Shown here in pieces: positions 9,169 to 22,120 of a stretch of 64,000 bases of DNA (position 1 is the first letter of the stretch; each line of letters begins with the position of its first letter). The stretch lies in contig CM059621.1 in assembly GCA_030435675.1 (NCBI GenBank), positions 7,874,001 through 7,938,000 on the forward strand, in the 5' to 3' direction. Under the pieces are notes generated by a model, which had not been told where the DNA came from, searched no databases, and worked only from the letters and a program-made list of their open reading frames with translations. This DNA is from Steinernema hermaphroditum (taxonomy: Eukaryota > Nematoda > Chromadorea > Rhabditida > Steinernematidae). The position numbers were made by a program, and so were the translations under genes.

Positions 9169-12100
9169 ATGGATGTCGAAATGAACCTCAGCGTCGAGAA
9201 CGGCGAAGTCGTCGTCGTCGAAGCCGTTGAAGCCGTCAACGGAGGAGACGCCGCCGAGAGCAGCAACCACCACGATGGTAAGCCCTATCCAGTCGGTGTT
9301 GAGCCTTAATCCCCGCTTTCAGCCGCCCTCGGAGCTCCTGGAGACGGACGTCCCGCCGAGAAGGTCGACTACAACACCGACTTCCCCCAACTGCCCATCT
9401 CCGACGTCGGGGCCGGTGGCCTGGCGGGAGCCTGGGGCCGCAAGCCCGTGGTGAAGGCCTCCACCGTCACCATCAGGATCGCCCTGAGCGCCGAGGAGCG
9501 CGCCGCCCGCGGATTCGGACAGAAGACTATCGCAGGCATGTCTGACGAGCAGACGCGCTGCAGCCAGATCCACGCGGAGACCGGCGCCAAGATTGATCTC
9601 TCCGAAGCCAGGGACAACTCAGTCAACATTCTGATCAGCGGCAAGCCCGAGGCCGTGGAGAAGGCGCGTTCGATGCTCGTGCGCACCCTCCAGGCGCAGA
9701 TCACCCGCGAGATCTCCATCCCTAAGGACCACCACCGCATCATCATCGGCAAGAACGGCTCGAAGCTGAAGGAGATCCAGGACCAGTGCGACTGCAAGAT
9801 CGACGTCCCGAAGCGCGACAACGCCAGCGACGTCATCAAGATCACCGGCCCCTCTGAAGGCATCGCCCGCGCCGTCCAGCGCATCCAGGCGATGAGCGCC
9901 GAGTTGGCGAAGACCGGCAGCGCTGAGATCGACGTCCCCAAGAGCTTCTACCCCTGGATCCGCGGACCGAACAATGAGTTCTACGACAAGTGGACCAACG
10001 AGCTCGACGTCCGCATCAATATTCCCCCTTCTTCGGCCGCTTCCGACGTCATCGTCATCACCGGAGAACGCGAAGCCGTCGAGCAAGTCGAGGCGGCCAT
10101 CCGCAAGATCTACGCCGCCAAGAGGGACGCCGTGAAAACCCTTACCGTGATGGTTCCCCGCGCGCAGCACCGCTACATCGTCGGTCCGCAGCGCAGCGGC
10201 ATCCACGAGATCCTCCGCCAGACGGACGTCGTCGTCGAAGTGCCAGCCGAGGATGAGCAGTCCGACCAGGTGACCCTCCGCGGAGAGCAGGCCAAGCTTG
10301 GCGACGCGCTCACGCTCGTCTACGCGAAGGCGACCTCCATCGTCTCCACCACCATCGAGTGCCCGCCCTGGATGCACAAGATGCTCATCGGTCCCAAGGG
10401 CGCCACCCTTGAGTCGCTCATCCCCAATAAGGAGAAGGTGAAGATCGACTTCGAGAAGGGCGGACTCATCTACATCGAAGGCGCTCCCAAGGAGGTCGAG
10501 ATCGCCAACGAGGCCCTCCAGGCCGAGATCGACCGTCTGACGCGCGAGGTCACCTCCGAGTCCGTCGACGTCAACCCGCTCTTCCACAAGCACATCATCG
10601 GCCGCAACCGCGCCGCCATCAACAAGATCCGCGAGAAGTACGACGTTCAGGTGATCATTCCCCACGAGGACACCCACTCGCCCGAAGTCCGCGTCGAGGG
10701 CAAGAAGGAGGGCGTTGCCGAAGCCATCAAAACGATCAAGGAGACCGTAGCCCGCCTCGTACGTCCCAGCTTCCCATCACGGGATCTAAATCGAGCGCTT
10801 TTAGGAGAACGAGAAGACCAGGGATATCCTCATCCCGCAACGCTTCCACGGCCAGTTCATCGGTCCCCAGGGAGCGAAGCTGAACGAGACGCGCAAGAAG
10901 TACCCGTCCATCAACTTCTCGTTCCCCGAGGCCAAGGAGAACTCCGAGGTCGTCACCCTCCGCGGTGACCGCCAGGAGGTCGACAAGTGCTTCCAGGAGT
11001 GGTCCAAGAAGACCAAGGAACTCCTCGAGTCCAGCTACCAGGAGACTCTGCCCGTCTTTAAGGAGTTCTGCAAGCACATCATCGGCAAGGGCGGCTCGAA
11101 GATCGGCAAGATCCGCCAGGAGACCGGCGCGCGCATCGAGCTCCCCGCCGCCAACTCCGACGACTCCGTGATCACGGTCACCGGCAAGAAGGAGCAGGTG
11201 CAGAAGGCCGTGGCCCAGCTGACCGCCCTCCAGAACGAGCTCTCGAGCATCGTCTCCGAGGACGTCGTCATCCCCCAGAAGGTCCACTTCCGCTTCGTCG
11301 CCGGCGGCCGACGCCTCGTCCGCGAGGTCGAGGAGGAGTGCGGCGGCGTGCACATCAAGTTCCCGGCCGAGAAGTCGAACTCGGACAAGGTCTCCGTGCG
11401 CGGCCCCAAGGACGACGTCGCCAAGGCTGTCGAACTGCTCAAGAAAATGGCCAAGGACTGCGAAGGTACCTCCTTCCAGGACTCCGTGCTGGCCAAGGCC
11501 GAGTACCACCGTTTCTTCATCGGCAAGGGCGGCTCCAAGATCAACAAACTCTCCGAGCAGTTCCCGACGGTCCGAGTCATCTTCCCCCGCGAAGCTGACG
11601 CCGACAAGGAGCGCATCCAGTTCATCGGCGCCAAGGACGAGGTCGTCGCCATCAAGAAGGTCTTCGAGCAGCAGATCGCCGAGCTCAACGATACCACGGA
11701 ACTGACGGTGGTCGTCGACCCCAAGCACCACAGCCACTTCGTGGCCAAGGGCGCCCAGGTGCTCAACGAGATCCAGAGTAGCAACGGCAACGTTATCATC
11801 TCGTTCCCGCGCAAGGAGTCCAAGAACGCTAACGTCACCATCAAGGGCGCCAAGAACTGCGCCGAGGCGGCCAAGCAGCGCATCATCGAGATCGTCGAGG
11901 ATCTCGAGGCGCAGGTCACCATCCCCGTCGTCATCGCTGCCGTCCACCACCGCACTATGTTCTCCGTCGCGGGACGCGCGCGCATCCAGAAGATCCAGGA
12001 CGACTTCAATGTGCACATCAAGTTCCCCGAGCGCAAGCGTGACCAGCCGGCGGCCGAGGCACCTGAGGCCGAGTCCTCCGAGGAGGGCGAGCCGAAGCCC

Positions 12101-13185
12101 GAGGACCTCGTGCACATCACGGGCCGCGACACCAAGTGCGAGAAGGCGAAGGAGGCGCTGCTGGCCGTGGTGCCCGTCTCCCGCGTCGTAAATGTGCCCA
12201 ACGAGTACCATCGCTCCTTCATCGGCCAGAAGGGCGAGAACGTGCGCCAGCTGATGAACGAGCACGACGTGAACATCAAGGTGCCCGGCAAGGGCGCCGA
12301 GAACGCAGACGAGATCGTTGTCACCGGCATCCCCGAGCACGTCGAGGCCGCCATCAAGTCCGTCCTCGAGAAGCTCGAGGAGTACGAGAAGGACGCCGAG
12401 GACAGAGTGAGTGCAGCCCTCTCCTCCCCGTGATTACGCCTTAATTGCAGAGACTGAGGAACTTCCGCCTGGACGTCGTCGTCGACCCGAAGTACCACCA
12501 GCGCCTCATCGGCCAGAAGGGCGCCACCATCTCCGACATCCGCACGCGCCACAACGTGCAGGTCTCCTTCCCGCCGGACGCCTCGCGCTCCCAGAAGGCC
12601 GACCCGAAGCGCCGCGAGGTGCGCGACCCCGCCGCCGGTCCCGACGTCATCATCCTCACCGGCTATGAGCACGATTGCGAGGCGTGCAAGGCCGAGATCC
12701 TCCAGATCGTCGCCGACATCGAGTCGCTCGTCACCGAGGAGATCGAGCTCGACCCCCGATACCACCCGCGCCTCATCGGCTCTCGCGGACGCAACCTCAA
12801 GCTGGTGCAGGAGAAGTTCCACGTGGAGATCCGCCTCCCCCGCAAGGACGACCCCAACGCGAACCCCTCGCTCGTCGTCGTCGCCGGCAAGAACGCCGAC
12901 GACGTCGCCCAGTGCGTCGACCATCTCCGCATCGAGGAGGAGGATTACATGCAGGTGAGCCCTCTCCCCACCGTACTCCCCTAATTGCCCCCCTAGGACG
13001 TCATCGAGCGCTACGGCTATATCTCGCAGCGCCAGGAGCCCACTCCCGCGCCCCGTCCCGTCCAGGAGTTCCAGATCACCGGCGCTCCCTGGCAGCTCCA
13101 GGAGGAGCAGTTCCCGTCCATGGGCGACAACCAGGCCACCCCCAGCGTCACTGGTGTCTGGGGCAACCGCGCCAACCGCGTCTAA
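9169..13185 (+). CDS. vgln-1: Vigilin (SCP160-like multi-KH RNA-binding protein)
   Basis: Five exons: 9169-9277, 9323-10758, 10805-12406, 12451-12954 and 12997-13185, giving about 1279 residues, the usual vigilin length. After an acidic N-terminus and a FPQLPISDVG...WG motif come about 14 KH domains in tandem. Typical GxxG loops include GKNG, GPKG, GPQG, GKGG (twice), GQKG (twice) and GSRG. Several other repeats have degenerate loops (for example GPNN, GPQR and AGGR), as is normal in vigilin. The C-terminus is WGNRANRV. Vigilin is a cytoplasmic and ER-associated protein that binds mRNA and tRNA and links to translation and lipid homeostasis. Codon third positions are overwhelmingly G or C, much more than in neighbouring genes, which suggests high expression. 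Confidence 0.97.
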
Positions 13186-13653
13186 ACCATCCCCTCTCCG
13201 TCAAGTGCCTTCTTCTCCACCTCGGGCTCTCTGGCCGGTGCGCCTCGATTCTGTGATTATTTGTTGTACTCTCCAAAGGTTTATTTATTTGTTGTCGGAT
13301 GTTAATAATTGTTGTTTCTGAACTCTCTTGTTGCACTCTTTCCCTTTCCTCTCACGAAACAGGTAGTGGGCGGGTGTAGTACTATACTCATCACGTGGCA
13401 GAACCGAGTCTCCTCACCATTCTATGCAAGAATTAAGGGTTCGTTAATAAAGTGGTCAGCAATACGAGGTACTTCCCATGGTCCAGTCCTGGGGAAGCAC
13501 GCAAACCATAGATTTGGAGATGTCACTCAGCATGTTATCTAACCACACATGAAAGCTCGAGATTATATGAAAGACACGTTATTATTCGAGAAGCATTCAA
13601 GTACGAAAAAGACACATACAAGCCGTTTAATTCACAAGCTTCTTCTTCTTGCT
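13186..13653. other. Convergent intergenic region between vigilin and the polo-like kinase
   Basis: 468 bp holding the 3' ends of two convergently transcribed genes. Nothing else was recognised. Confidence 0.55.
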
Positions 13654-15907
13654 TCACAGGTGCACGCGATGCTGGCGCTTCTCAATTGGTGCCTTGTCGC
13701 TGGATGCTGAGGGATCCGAAGAAGCTGTAGCGGACTGTGACGATCCCTTCACCCCCTCAATCATTTTCTGCATTTGTGTCCGCATGTACTTCAAACGCTT
13801 GTAAAGCTAAGCAAATCACACTATATGTTGAAAAAAACAGAGACGAATGACTCACATCAGAAGGATAACCGTACTTCTTCATTTTGTCTATCTTCATGGT
13901 GAACATCTCGCCCTTCCCGGTGATACAGGTTACCGCTTCCAACAGCGGACAAATAATAACCTTTTCGTGATCCTATAATCAATAGTGAGTTAGAATTAAT
14001 ATTAATGGCAAGTTGTCGCCGACCTCGAAGAAGTTCGCCTGTAGAGTTCCATTGGATAGCAGCAACAAAATAGCTGATCTGGTGCGCAGCCATTGGCGCA
14101 TTACAGGCAAACGAAGGAGCTCATCGCCTTCCGTCATAGCGAGATCTCCGCCGGCTCGCACCAGATTCTCCATCATATACGAGCGGAAGTACCGCAGCAG
14201 TTGGAACTTCTTTTCCAGGCTCTTAGGATGCTGGCCAGATAAATGGTACGACTCTTTACCATCCTTCTCAACATATTGAAGCTGTCTAAACAGAAGCTGC
14301 TGTTCGAAGTAAATGAAGCACTTTCTCACTTGAACGCGGTGTCAGTGACCATCTTCGTACTATCGTTGAAGAGCACGCCAATGCTCTCATCGCTCAACTG
14401 ATATCCAAGTCCGTAGCGATCTGAGTAGTCCACCCATTTGCCGACCCAAAACACCGGACGGCACGACGGCTCGAGAATGTCTAAAGCGGTTACAAGTAGC
14501 AGTGCAACAGGAATAATTTCATCATACCATCGAACGCATCGAACTTCACTTGCGTACCCTGGTACGCATCGATGACGGATGCCAAAAGGTCGAACAGCTC
14601 TTTCTTGTAGTCTGTTCGGGTTTCGATGTTTAGCATTGGCCGGGGAGGAATAGGGTGCGCGTCGTTCACAGGACGGGTTCGCAGGGGCTGATGTTCAGGA
14701 ACGACGGACAGTGGTTCACCAGAACGCTTATTGAGACCAGCAGTAGGCGCTGCAGGACATCGGGACGCCACGCCAAGGGAGTGCAACAAATTCTCATCCG
14801 CAGCAAGAGACCGACGCTAAAATGCAGCTATGAATTCGACAGGATAGGATGAATGGCGATCTCACCTTGTTGACGAAGTCGAACTTCGGCGGCATCGTGA
14901 GACATGATGTGGGCAACGATAGGGGATGATATCCAACACGGAAAAATTCCGTTTTAGGTATGTTAAACACTGTTGGTCTCCTTTGCGGCACAGGGTCAAG
15001 GAGGCTTCTTATCAAATTCGCCGCATGCGATGAGATTTTTGACGGAATTGTATACTGGTTCTTCTTGATTCTGCTGTATGTATCCTGAAACAACGTGTTC
15101 AGAACAGACGATAAAGGGCTTGAAATTAACCTGCAGCGACTGCGTCTCGAATGGTGGCTTTCCTACCAGCAACGTGTACAGAATGCAGCCTAGGGCCCAT
15201 ATGTCGACCTCATAGGAGTGCCCGTTCTTGTTCAGCATCTCTGGTGCGATATAATTTGGCGTTCCACAGAGCGTTTTCTTCCGCTCTCCGTCGAACTGCA
15301 CCACCGTTGCAAGGCCAAAGTCCCCAATCTTAACGTGCATTCTGCTGTTCAGGAACAAATTCCCTAACTTGAGATCCCTGTGAATGATGTGAAGGTTGTG
15401 TAGGTAAGCACAACCATCAACAATCTGCAATGAAAGCAAATGATACCGCTTAATGCAGAACATGAGCATACTTGGGACATGAAGTAGCGTGTCTCCTCCT
15501 CGGACACATATTTACGTCGCTTCTGCAATTCCATGAGCGAGCTGGACTCGCATAACTCCAGCACAATGTAGAGATTGTTGTGGTCTTCGAAATGGCTCAT
15601 AAGCTTTACGACATGTGCATGGTTCAGCTTCTTGTGGATTTCGATTTCTTGCACAATCTATAGCAGGGACTGATAATGTTCATGTTCGAACTGCACTGTT
15701 TACCTTATCCCGTGAACCTCTCTTGACCAGCGTACTCTTCGCGATGACCTTTCCAGCGACATTTGATGGCTGCACTCCATCGCGCCTGATTAATTCGTAG
15801 CAGCGCGCAAATCCGCCTTTTCCAAGAAATCTGCCCACCTTGTAGACGGTGTTCGAAGAGATGTCGATCACCTCTCCGGTTACATGGGCGGCGTTCTTCG
15901 TTGACAT
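13654..15907 (-). CDS. plk: Polo-like kinase (PLK1/PLK2 type)
   Basis: Nine exons on the minus strand: 15907-15704, 15657-15472, 15424-15131, 15084-14866, 14816-14528, 14480-14330, 14285-14024, 13972-13856 and 13806-13654, giving 624 residues. The kinase domain has FLGKGGFA, catalytic Lys in VAGKV (residue 53), HRDLKLGN (Asp147), DFG (Asp165) and [14 protein letters not shown] with the activating Thr at 181. SCLTMPPKF follows the domain as in nematode PLKs. Both polo boxes are present, and the phosphopeptide pincer residues appear intact: Trp in KWVDYSD, and His and Lys in [13 protein letters not shown]. The start MSTKN directly follows a CTTTTTTATAG acceptor, probably a trans-splice site. 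It is a mitotic and meiotic Ser/Thr kinase acting at centrosomes, kinetochores and the nuclear envelope. Which nematode paralog it is cannot be decided here. Confidence 0.95.
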
Positions 15908-16721
15908 CTCTATAAAAAAGCTCATGTCATCTCCGGAAGCATAATATCTCAAAAGTGAGGAATGCGAATAAATGCAGCTGTATTTCACGAAACAGAGAAA
16001 TCATAAGTTAGGCACAAATATTTAGCTCCGCGTGATTCTTGTGATATTGTAAAATCAATTGCAAGTTCAATAACCAGCACAACTCCGCGTGGAGCATATA
16101 ACCGTTCTATTGTCGCTTCATTTCACGACAAAATGTCAGTCCAAGCGAGTTTCAGCTTTTTACAACACAGCGAAACCGTTCACAACTGTGTTTTGGATGA
16201 GATCTCCTAGAGTGGACTCAGAACTTACTTGCTTTTGCCAACACCGAGATGCAGCCGTTTCGTTTTAAAAGTAGAAGGCCAATCATGGCCAGCTTCGGGT
16301 ATCACGAAAAGTTTACAAAAGACAAACCGCGTAAACTTCGAAAACTCCTTCTGAGACGAAACGCACCGATAAGGGCCGCCATCAAAACATAAAATGATCG
16401 AACGGAAATGACCCAGTGCGCTGTCTGTCTACAGTTTACGTGTTTTTCGTCTCGGGACTCGCATCAAGCACGATTATCGACAGCGAGAGAGAGAGAAAAC
16501 CGTTGGCCTGTGTGCTTCCAAGAAACACCCAAAATCTATCATTTTACTCAGTGGGAGGCTCTGTTGATCTGTGAGGCAACACTCAAAATCACTTTTGTCG
16601 CGTTAACCATACTTTGAAGTTATAAATGTTGCTGGTGAACTCAGGCTACAAGATTTATTCCAAAATAAATGTGCGCATAAGATGTCATCGAGGAATCACA
16701 GTGCATATTGAATGTCGTCTC
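15908..16721. other. Intergenic between the polo-like kinase and Srx receptor A
   Basis: About 0.8 kb with no recognised gene. It lies upstream of the kinase and downstream of the receptor (both minus strand), so it should carry the kinase promoter. Confidence 0.5.
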
Positions 16722-18231
16722 TCAGTTTGTGGTGGAGGAATGGAGCGGCGCACGACTACGCCAGACGGTATCAGTGGCGCCCATCTGGTGAGTAACCTGT
16801 GAAGGGCGAAACCCCAGCATCGTGCTGATCTTGCGGCGGACTTCCGGGTTGAAGAGGAGGAGGGCCAATCTAGGACATTTCGTGGCTTTTTACGCGAAAG
16901 GGACTCTTACGCGTTGTTGATATGAGTCATGATGAGAACGTCGAGGGAGAGGATGAAGAGGGTCTGACTGTTCATGTCGGTGCTGTTGTTGACGAGAATG
17001 ACGAGGGTGAGGGCGATCATCATGGTCACGTTCTGCACGGAGCTCTGCGCGAAGAAGCGGATGTCCCGCCGCATTCCTTTGTCCTGGATCTTCAGTTTGA
17101 GCACCTAGACGGAGGGTCAGTTCCGAAGGGAAAGAGGTTTCCTACCAAGCGGATGTAGACGATCCGCGCGATCGTAATCAGGTCTGAAACTACGGTACCG
17201 AGGCAAACGCTGAAGCACAGTCGGTTGACAATGGTGGCGGCGAGGGAACGCGTCTTCTCGGGGTGTTCATCGCAGTGAATGTAGACGAACTCGTAGAGGG
17301 TGGGACTGTAGCCGACGAGGCTGCACGGAAGGAGATGGTAGAAGGTGCCGAGGGTGAAGACTTGGATCCAGAGAAAGGCGATGAGGAACTTGCAGATCTT
17401 GGAACTGAAGATACGCTGGTACTTCATCGGAAGACAGACGGCGACGCAGCGGTTGAGGGAGACCACTTGGTGCATGGCGCAGGCGTGGTGGGCGAAGAAG
17501 TAGCCGATGTCGAAGGCGGCGATGCCCATCCATGAGGGGAGATTCTTCGGTTGCCTCAAACGGAGAGGGTGAAGCCATGGTAGAAATTTGCACTTTGGAG
17601 GTCCCCAGATGCACATTCACACTCGATTTCTTAAGGGCACCGTTCCCTTTTAGTGGAGCATGCATTTAAATGTTACATTTTAGAATAAGAGTGCAAACAC
17701 TAATGACTCAGATCCAACTAATCATCAAAACATGGAGTACAATCCAAAAATGTGACGTACGCACCCCAGAAACATTCCTGCATATAAGATATTAGCCCAC
17801 ACAATTAGAAACGACCCAATCCGAATGTTTCAATTCCTACCCGAAATAACAAACAGTGGTGGAAAGCAAAGCCAATTTTTAGAGACCGTCATTTTCAGCA
17901 AAGCCTCGAGGTAGACCGGTTGATGTCCAACTTACAGAAGGGTCACGGGGACGGAGTAGAGCAGATGGACCACGTTGAATCCGACCTCTCCGACCGTCCG
18001 ACTCGCCCAGAACCACCCGAAGGCGTTGTGGAACGTGTCCATCTTCTTGATGAGGTACAGGTTGCTCGAGCCAAGAAGTACGGCGGTGGCGGACAGCTAA
18101 AGTCTCCCTGAACTTCTAAATTGTGCCAACTGTAATCTTACAGCGCAGAGGAGGGATCCGATGAAGTAGTCGTTGTTTGTAGTGTAGCCACGGCCTCGAA
18201 GTTCGCTTCCGAACTCGAACGTCGAATTCAT
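16722..18231 (-). CDS. Srx-family chemoreceptor A (7TM GPCR)
   Basis: Exons 18231-18142, 18096-17936, 17554-17146, 17104-16911 and 16869-16722, giving 333 residues. Family signs: FHNAFGWFWASRTVGE after TM1, VVSLNRCVAVCLPMKYQRIF at the end of TM3, CSLVGYSPTLYEF in the second extracellular loop, and FNPEVRRK after TM7. Nematode Srx proteins are putative chemosensory GPCRs of ciliated neurons. Exon 3 (409 nt) equals the 221-nt and 188-nt exons of the other Srx genes joined together, so one intron has been lost exactly. Intron 2 is long (about 380 bp). Its acceptor TTTGAG is weaker than normal, but the frame and the conserved Leu-Gln-Pro junction support it. It is isolated from the other Srx genes by over 20 kb. 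Confidence 0.88.
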
Positions 18232-21143
18232 TTTGTTTTTCGCTAAATGGCGTTATCTGATTATTTGTGCAACTGGATGCTATCCGCGATGGAAAACAGT
18301 GTGGCCCATAAGCGCCAATTCGTAATTAGCATAATGATCACAAACAAGGGAATTACAGGATATTGCGACTGCATTGTAAACAAGCTGTTTGTGAGACAAT
18401 TAGATGAACCTATTCATTACGGTAATGACGAGGTTGACCAAAAACTAACACTTTTCATACGGTAGATAGCATGTATTACAGCCCCTTTACTTGCTCCTAC
18501 ATAGCGCCCGTCCTTTTTCTACTGACTGAATAGAACCGTTCTCAAAGGAGCAAATCCCTGAAGGATGGAGCATCACACAAAAACCATCTACTCATTCACT
18601 GAGAGCTCTCAAATAAGTAGCAAAATATATAAACTACGAACAAAGCATTGAAAGAACAAAGCCGTTCCGAGAAAAAACGGACTTATTTCAGGGGGGAACG
18701 CCCATTTCTACCTAATGGCCGAAACCATTGTTACCGTGTTTATTCCATGTTCTCCCAAGGATGTTACGTCGAATAGTGGATGAAGTGAGGACTACTGCAA
18801 GGTCAACTTTTGAGAAAAAGCAACGAGTTGTTGCGAAAGTTCACACCTGCGTCATAAGCAAAAAAGCAAGTTCCTTGCCACATGTGCCAAAAAAACGCAT
18901 CCATGCTACGTTCTTACTACGTAACCGTGTAATACAAAAAGACTCTCAAGAAGCTAAAAGCCGTTAGGCCTAGGCCCTTAGGATATCATGACCTAATTTG
19001 TGCAATCTATGGGAAGAAGATTCATGAACTGTGCCTTTTATGACTACCTCGAGAAAGCCTCCAATAGCAAATACACAACATCCAAGATTTTCTTCAAATT
19101 TGTGGAAAGAAGAGATAAAGCACCTGACCAAGAGGAAATTATCGCAATAAACTTGGTGAATCAAGCAATTTGCCCATGAATGTATCGCTATTTTGTGATT
19201 CACTTTGACCGCTATTATCGCGCTCTCCCGAGATTCCAGATCTTGATCATCGACCAATATGGACTCGAGGAAGAACGCACGTCACAAAACAGTTCAGTGA
19301 ACGGAGAACGTTAGGTTCTTGGAGCTGCCTGTTCAGTGCAGCTGCCTGTAACGCGTATAAAGAGGTTCGAAAGGTTACCGGAACACAAAAGGACAGACAC
19401 CTAAACACCTACGATACTGGAAATTTTTGAAGAAAAATGGAAATCGCCCAAGTGCATCCGGCTCTGATTTTCCGATCTTTCCGATCCGATGTTCGTTGTA
19501 CACGAAATACCGAGAAGAAGGCCACGTCTAGGTCAATCTCTTAAGACGACAGGGCGGGAAAATTTGCGACATAAACAAGTCTGGCCGTGCTTGGTGCACT
19601 TCTCAAACGGACACCAATAACACAGCTGTGAATTTTTGATGTCATCAATTCAATGCAAAACACTTCCAAATATTTGACTCTGAAATCGTGAATCAAAGAA
19701 GTATACTTACCCCCCAAAACAACAAAAAGCAAAGCTCAAGATGGCTCTGAATCGGAGAGAAGCATCCTGAACTTTGTTTTTTGTTGTTTTGGGGACTATG
19801 ATGGCGCAGTCCATAGGACAAACATGTTGTGCTTTAAGAGTAAGTTCACTCTCGTAGGTAGGATTACGGTGCGTCATGTGTTGACAGTTGCAGCGAAACA
19901 TGTTCAGTTCTAACTCAAATCAATCCAATCGGAATGAATTGCAGGAGTGGTACACCCTGTAGGTACGTTTCTTCACGGACATTTTTCTCTAAAACGTGTT
20001 TTTGCACACTCTGTGCTTAAAAAGTTAACCGACTTTAACAAAATTCTCGAAATGAATTAGTTCGTTCCATGTTTTCTCTTTGTGCGCTGATTGAGTTTAA
20101 GACTAAAAGCGCTTGGAATCGAAAAACAAATTTCGCACACTGAAGATCAAAAATCGTTCTTCGAAATCAGACAATAAGCCAAGATACGGTGGTTGTGAAA
20201 AGAAAGATTCTAAAGAGACGTCATGTTTGGCGGTGGTATTGAACGGGTGCTTTCGTTGAATGGGTCCTCACTACATGAATGCCCTTCTAATGACACTAAA
20301 GACACGGTACGATCCGATGTGATTTCGCAGAATGCATGTCGGGAGCAAAGCACGAACTAGGGGTTAGCCTGGGAAGCTGTTAGGTACTGTCAGAATCCTG
20401 CTAAGTTGAGATCACACGAGGAAGTGCGCGTCGACCCCATTCCTTTGTCTACGGTACAATGACCGCCTTAGTCATACAGTAATCACAGTGTTCACGTTGT
20501 TTGTTTCCAACAAGAAAACAAATTCCCGCAAATGATGGCACAATTATAAAGAAAAAACAGTATTTCAGGGCTGTTGTTGACAGCCTTGAGCAAAACACGT
20601 CCAAGGAGACCACCAAGTCGGTAGGGACCGACCGGAGTGGACTCAATCACTACAGCTCATGGAATACAGTAATTGCTTGTATTCAATTTACGATAATTGT
20701 TGACAAGTCGAAGGGGTCTTTTGATGTATCTCTCCGCTGGGGTCAGCAAGAAATGTTTCTTTTAAATGGCACTAGAAGGACCTAATGAATTTGTTTGTCA
20801 TTGAATAATAGCGAAGGATTACAGCGACCAGGTGCATCGGTAAAATGAGATAAACAGATGGAAAACGACAGAAATAGCGCCTTACAAAGCAACAAACCGA
20901 GGACTTTTAGCAGCTTTCAGAGAATAGTGCTTGGTTAATGATCATGCCTACAAAGTATTACAATCATCCGTGGAAAGCACCTGTTTTACGATTGCACTTG
21001 GCTTGCAAAGCTCTGGTGGTATACTTGGAAACAATAAAAGAAAATAGAAGTTGCTTGTCTTTTCGAAGTCGAAACAAGATCCATTCTAGCACTTTTATTT
21101 CAATTTTCTTGATTTATTTTTTGACCTCCCTCCATACAGTACA
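18232..21143. other. Gene-poor 2.9-kb intergenic region
   Basis: No coding exon could be supported on either strand. It contains a perfect-looking hairpin at about 19,712-19,795 (listed separately). Short open frames have no domain or splice structure. Confidence 0.5.
19712..19795. repeat. Hairpin-forming inverted repeat
   Basis: A 23-nt left arm that starts CCCCAAAACAACAAAAA is mirrored by CTTTGTTTTTTGTTGTTTTGGGG about 38 nt later, with one mismatch. No flanking target duplication was seen. It may be a structured RNA precursor, a decayed foldback element or a chance product of low-complexity sequence. Confidence 0.6.
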
Positions 21144-22120
21144 CTAAATGGGCGTCATCTCATCGACGAGCGCACATATGGTCTCGAGGATCTTCGCCTT
21201 CAATTCACTAATCGCCATTTCGGCGACGGCTTTCTTCTCTATTTTCAGCCAAGTGCCCTTGATGATGGCCTCTGAACAACAAAATCTTTGCCTACGTAAT
21301 GCATTTGGACAACTTACTGAAAGTCTTATCGATGGGAATCTCTTCGTCCACTGGACGCTCTTCCGATGATTCTCGTGAAGGTACGGTAGAGATGCTCTCC
21401 TCCAGTGGCTCGACGAAGACCTCGGGGTTTGTCCAGTTCTGCACGGTGCTCTGATCTACTGGACTGCGGACGACTGGAGAGGGAGAAACTTGTCGCCTTC
21501 TCCTCGGTCTTTTTGGAGGCTGCCGCTCTGAATCTGGTTCTTCCGCCGTATTCTCGTATACTGTAGACACTCGGGTGCGTTGCCTGCTCTGCACAGCCGG
21601 AGAGTAGGGTTCCCTTCTGTGGACTCTCCTCGCGGGACGCCGCTTCGGAGTCCGCTTCGGACCTACCACGGAGGCATCAGGCTCTGGCGCGATCTCTTTC
21701 TCCATGTGACTCCGTCCGCTCCGTCGCGTTCTGATCCTGGCATCGCTAATGTTGGAGCCCGTGCTCTTCCTCCCCGGGATCTCGGAAGTGCCCAGGAAAG
21801 GGAGCCTCCCGCGCCACTTCTGAGCGCACCTTGAGCGGAAGTACTCTCCTCGGATTGTTCTCCACGCGTTCCACGCGAACTCTTCGGGGACTGAAAAGGA
21901 GCCTATACTCTTGCGAACCTAGAAAAAGGTCACCTCCGGGGTACTTGCTCCTCATCACGGTCATCACTTTCTTCCAGTCTTCCCTCGCCTCGGGCTCCAG
22001 CCTCTCCAGAGGCATCTTCTCGCCGATGTGATAGAGCAGCTCGTATTTGCTTATTTCGTCCACTAAGTAGAAGGCGGCGTCTTTTCCATACTGATTGGTC
22101 AGTCCTTGTCCACGCACCAT
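21144..22120 (-). CDS. MADF/SANT-like putative DNA-binding protein
   Basis: Three exons: 22120-21934, 21890-21318 and 21271-21144, giving 295 residues. Splicing at GGAG|GTGACC joins REDWKKVMTVMRSKYPG to VPEEFAWNAWRTIRGEYFRS, followed by QKWRGRLPFL. The spacing of Trp, Tyr and basic residues resembles a MADF or Myb/SANT-like domain (about residues 10-95). A long basic and Pro/Arg/Ser-rich linker (KRTPKRRPARRVHRR, PKRPRRRRQ) resembles nuclear localisation signals. The C-terminus is a short helix, EMAISELKAKILETICALVD, perhaps an oligomerisation segment. An acceptor-like CTTGCCAG precedes the start. A transcription-factor or chromatin role is inferred. The domain assignment is by pattern only. 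Confidence 0.68.

Noticed and set aside
9619..12924. Very long minus-strand open frames (352, 534 and 629 codons) opposite vigilin
   Set aside because: They are repetitive Leu/Asp/Gly- or Ser/Arg-rich shadows of the GC-biased vigilin coding strand, with no domain, and the plus strand has unambiguous KH domains.
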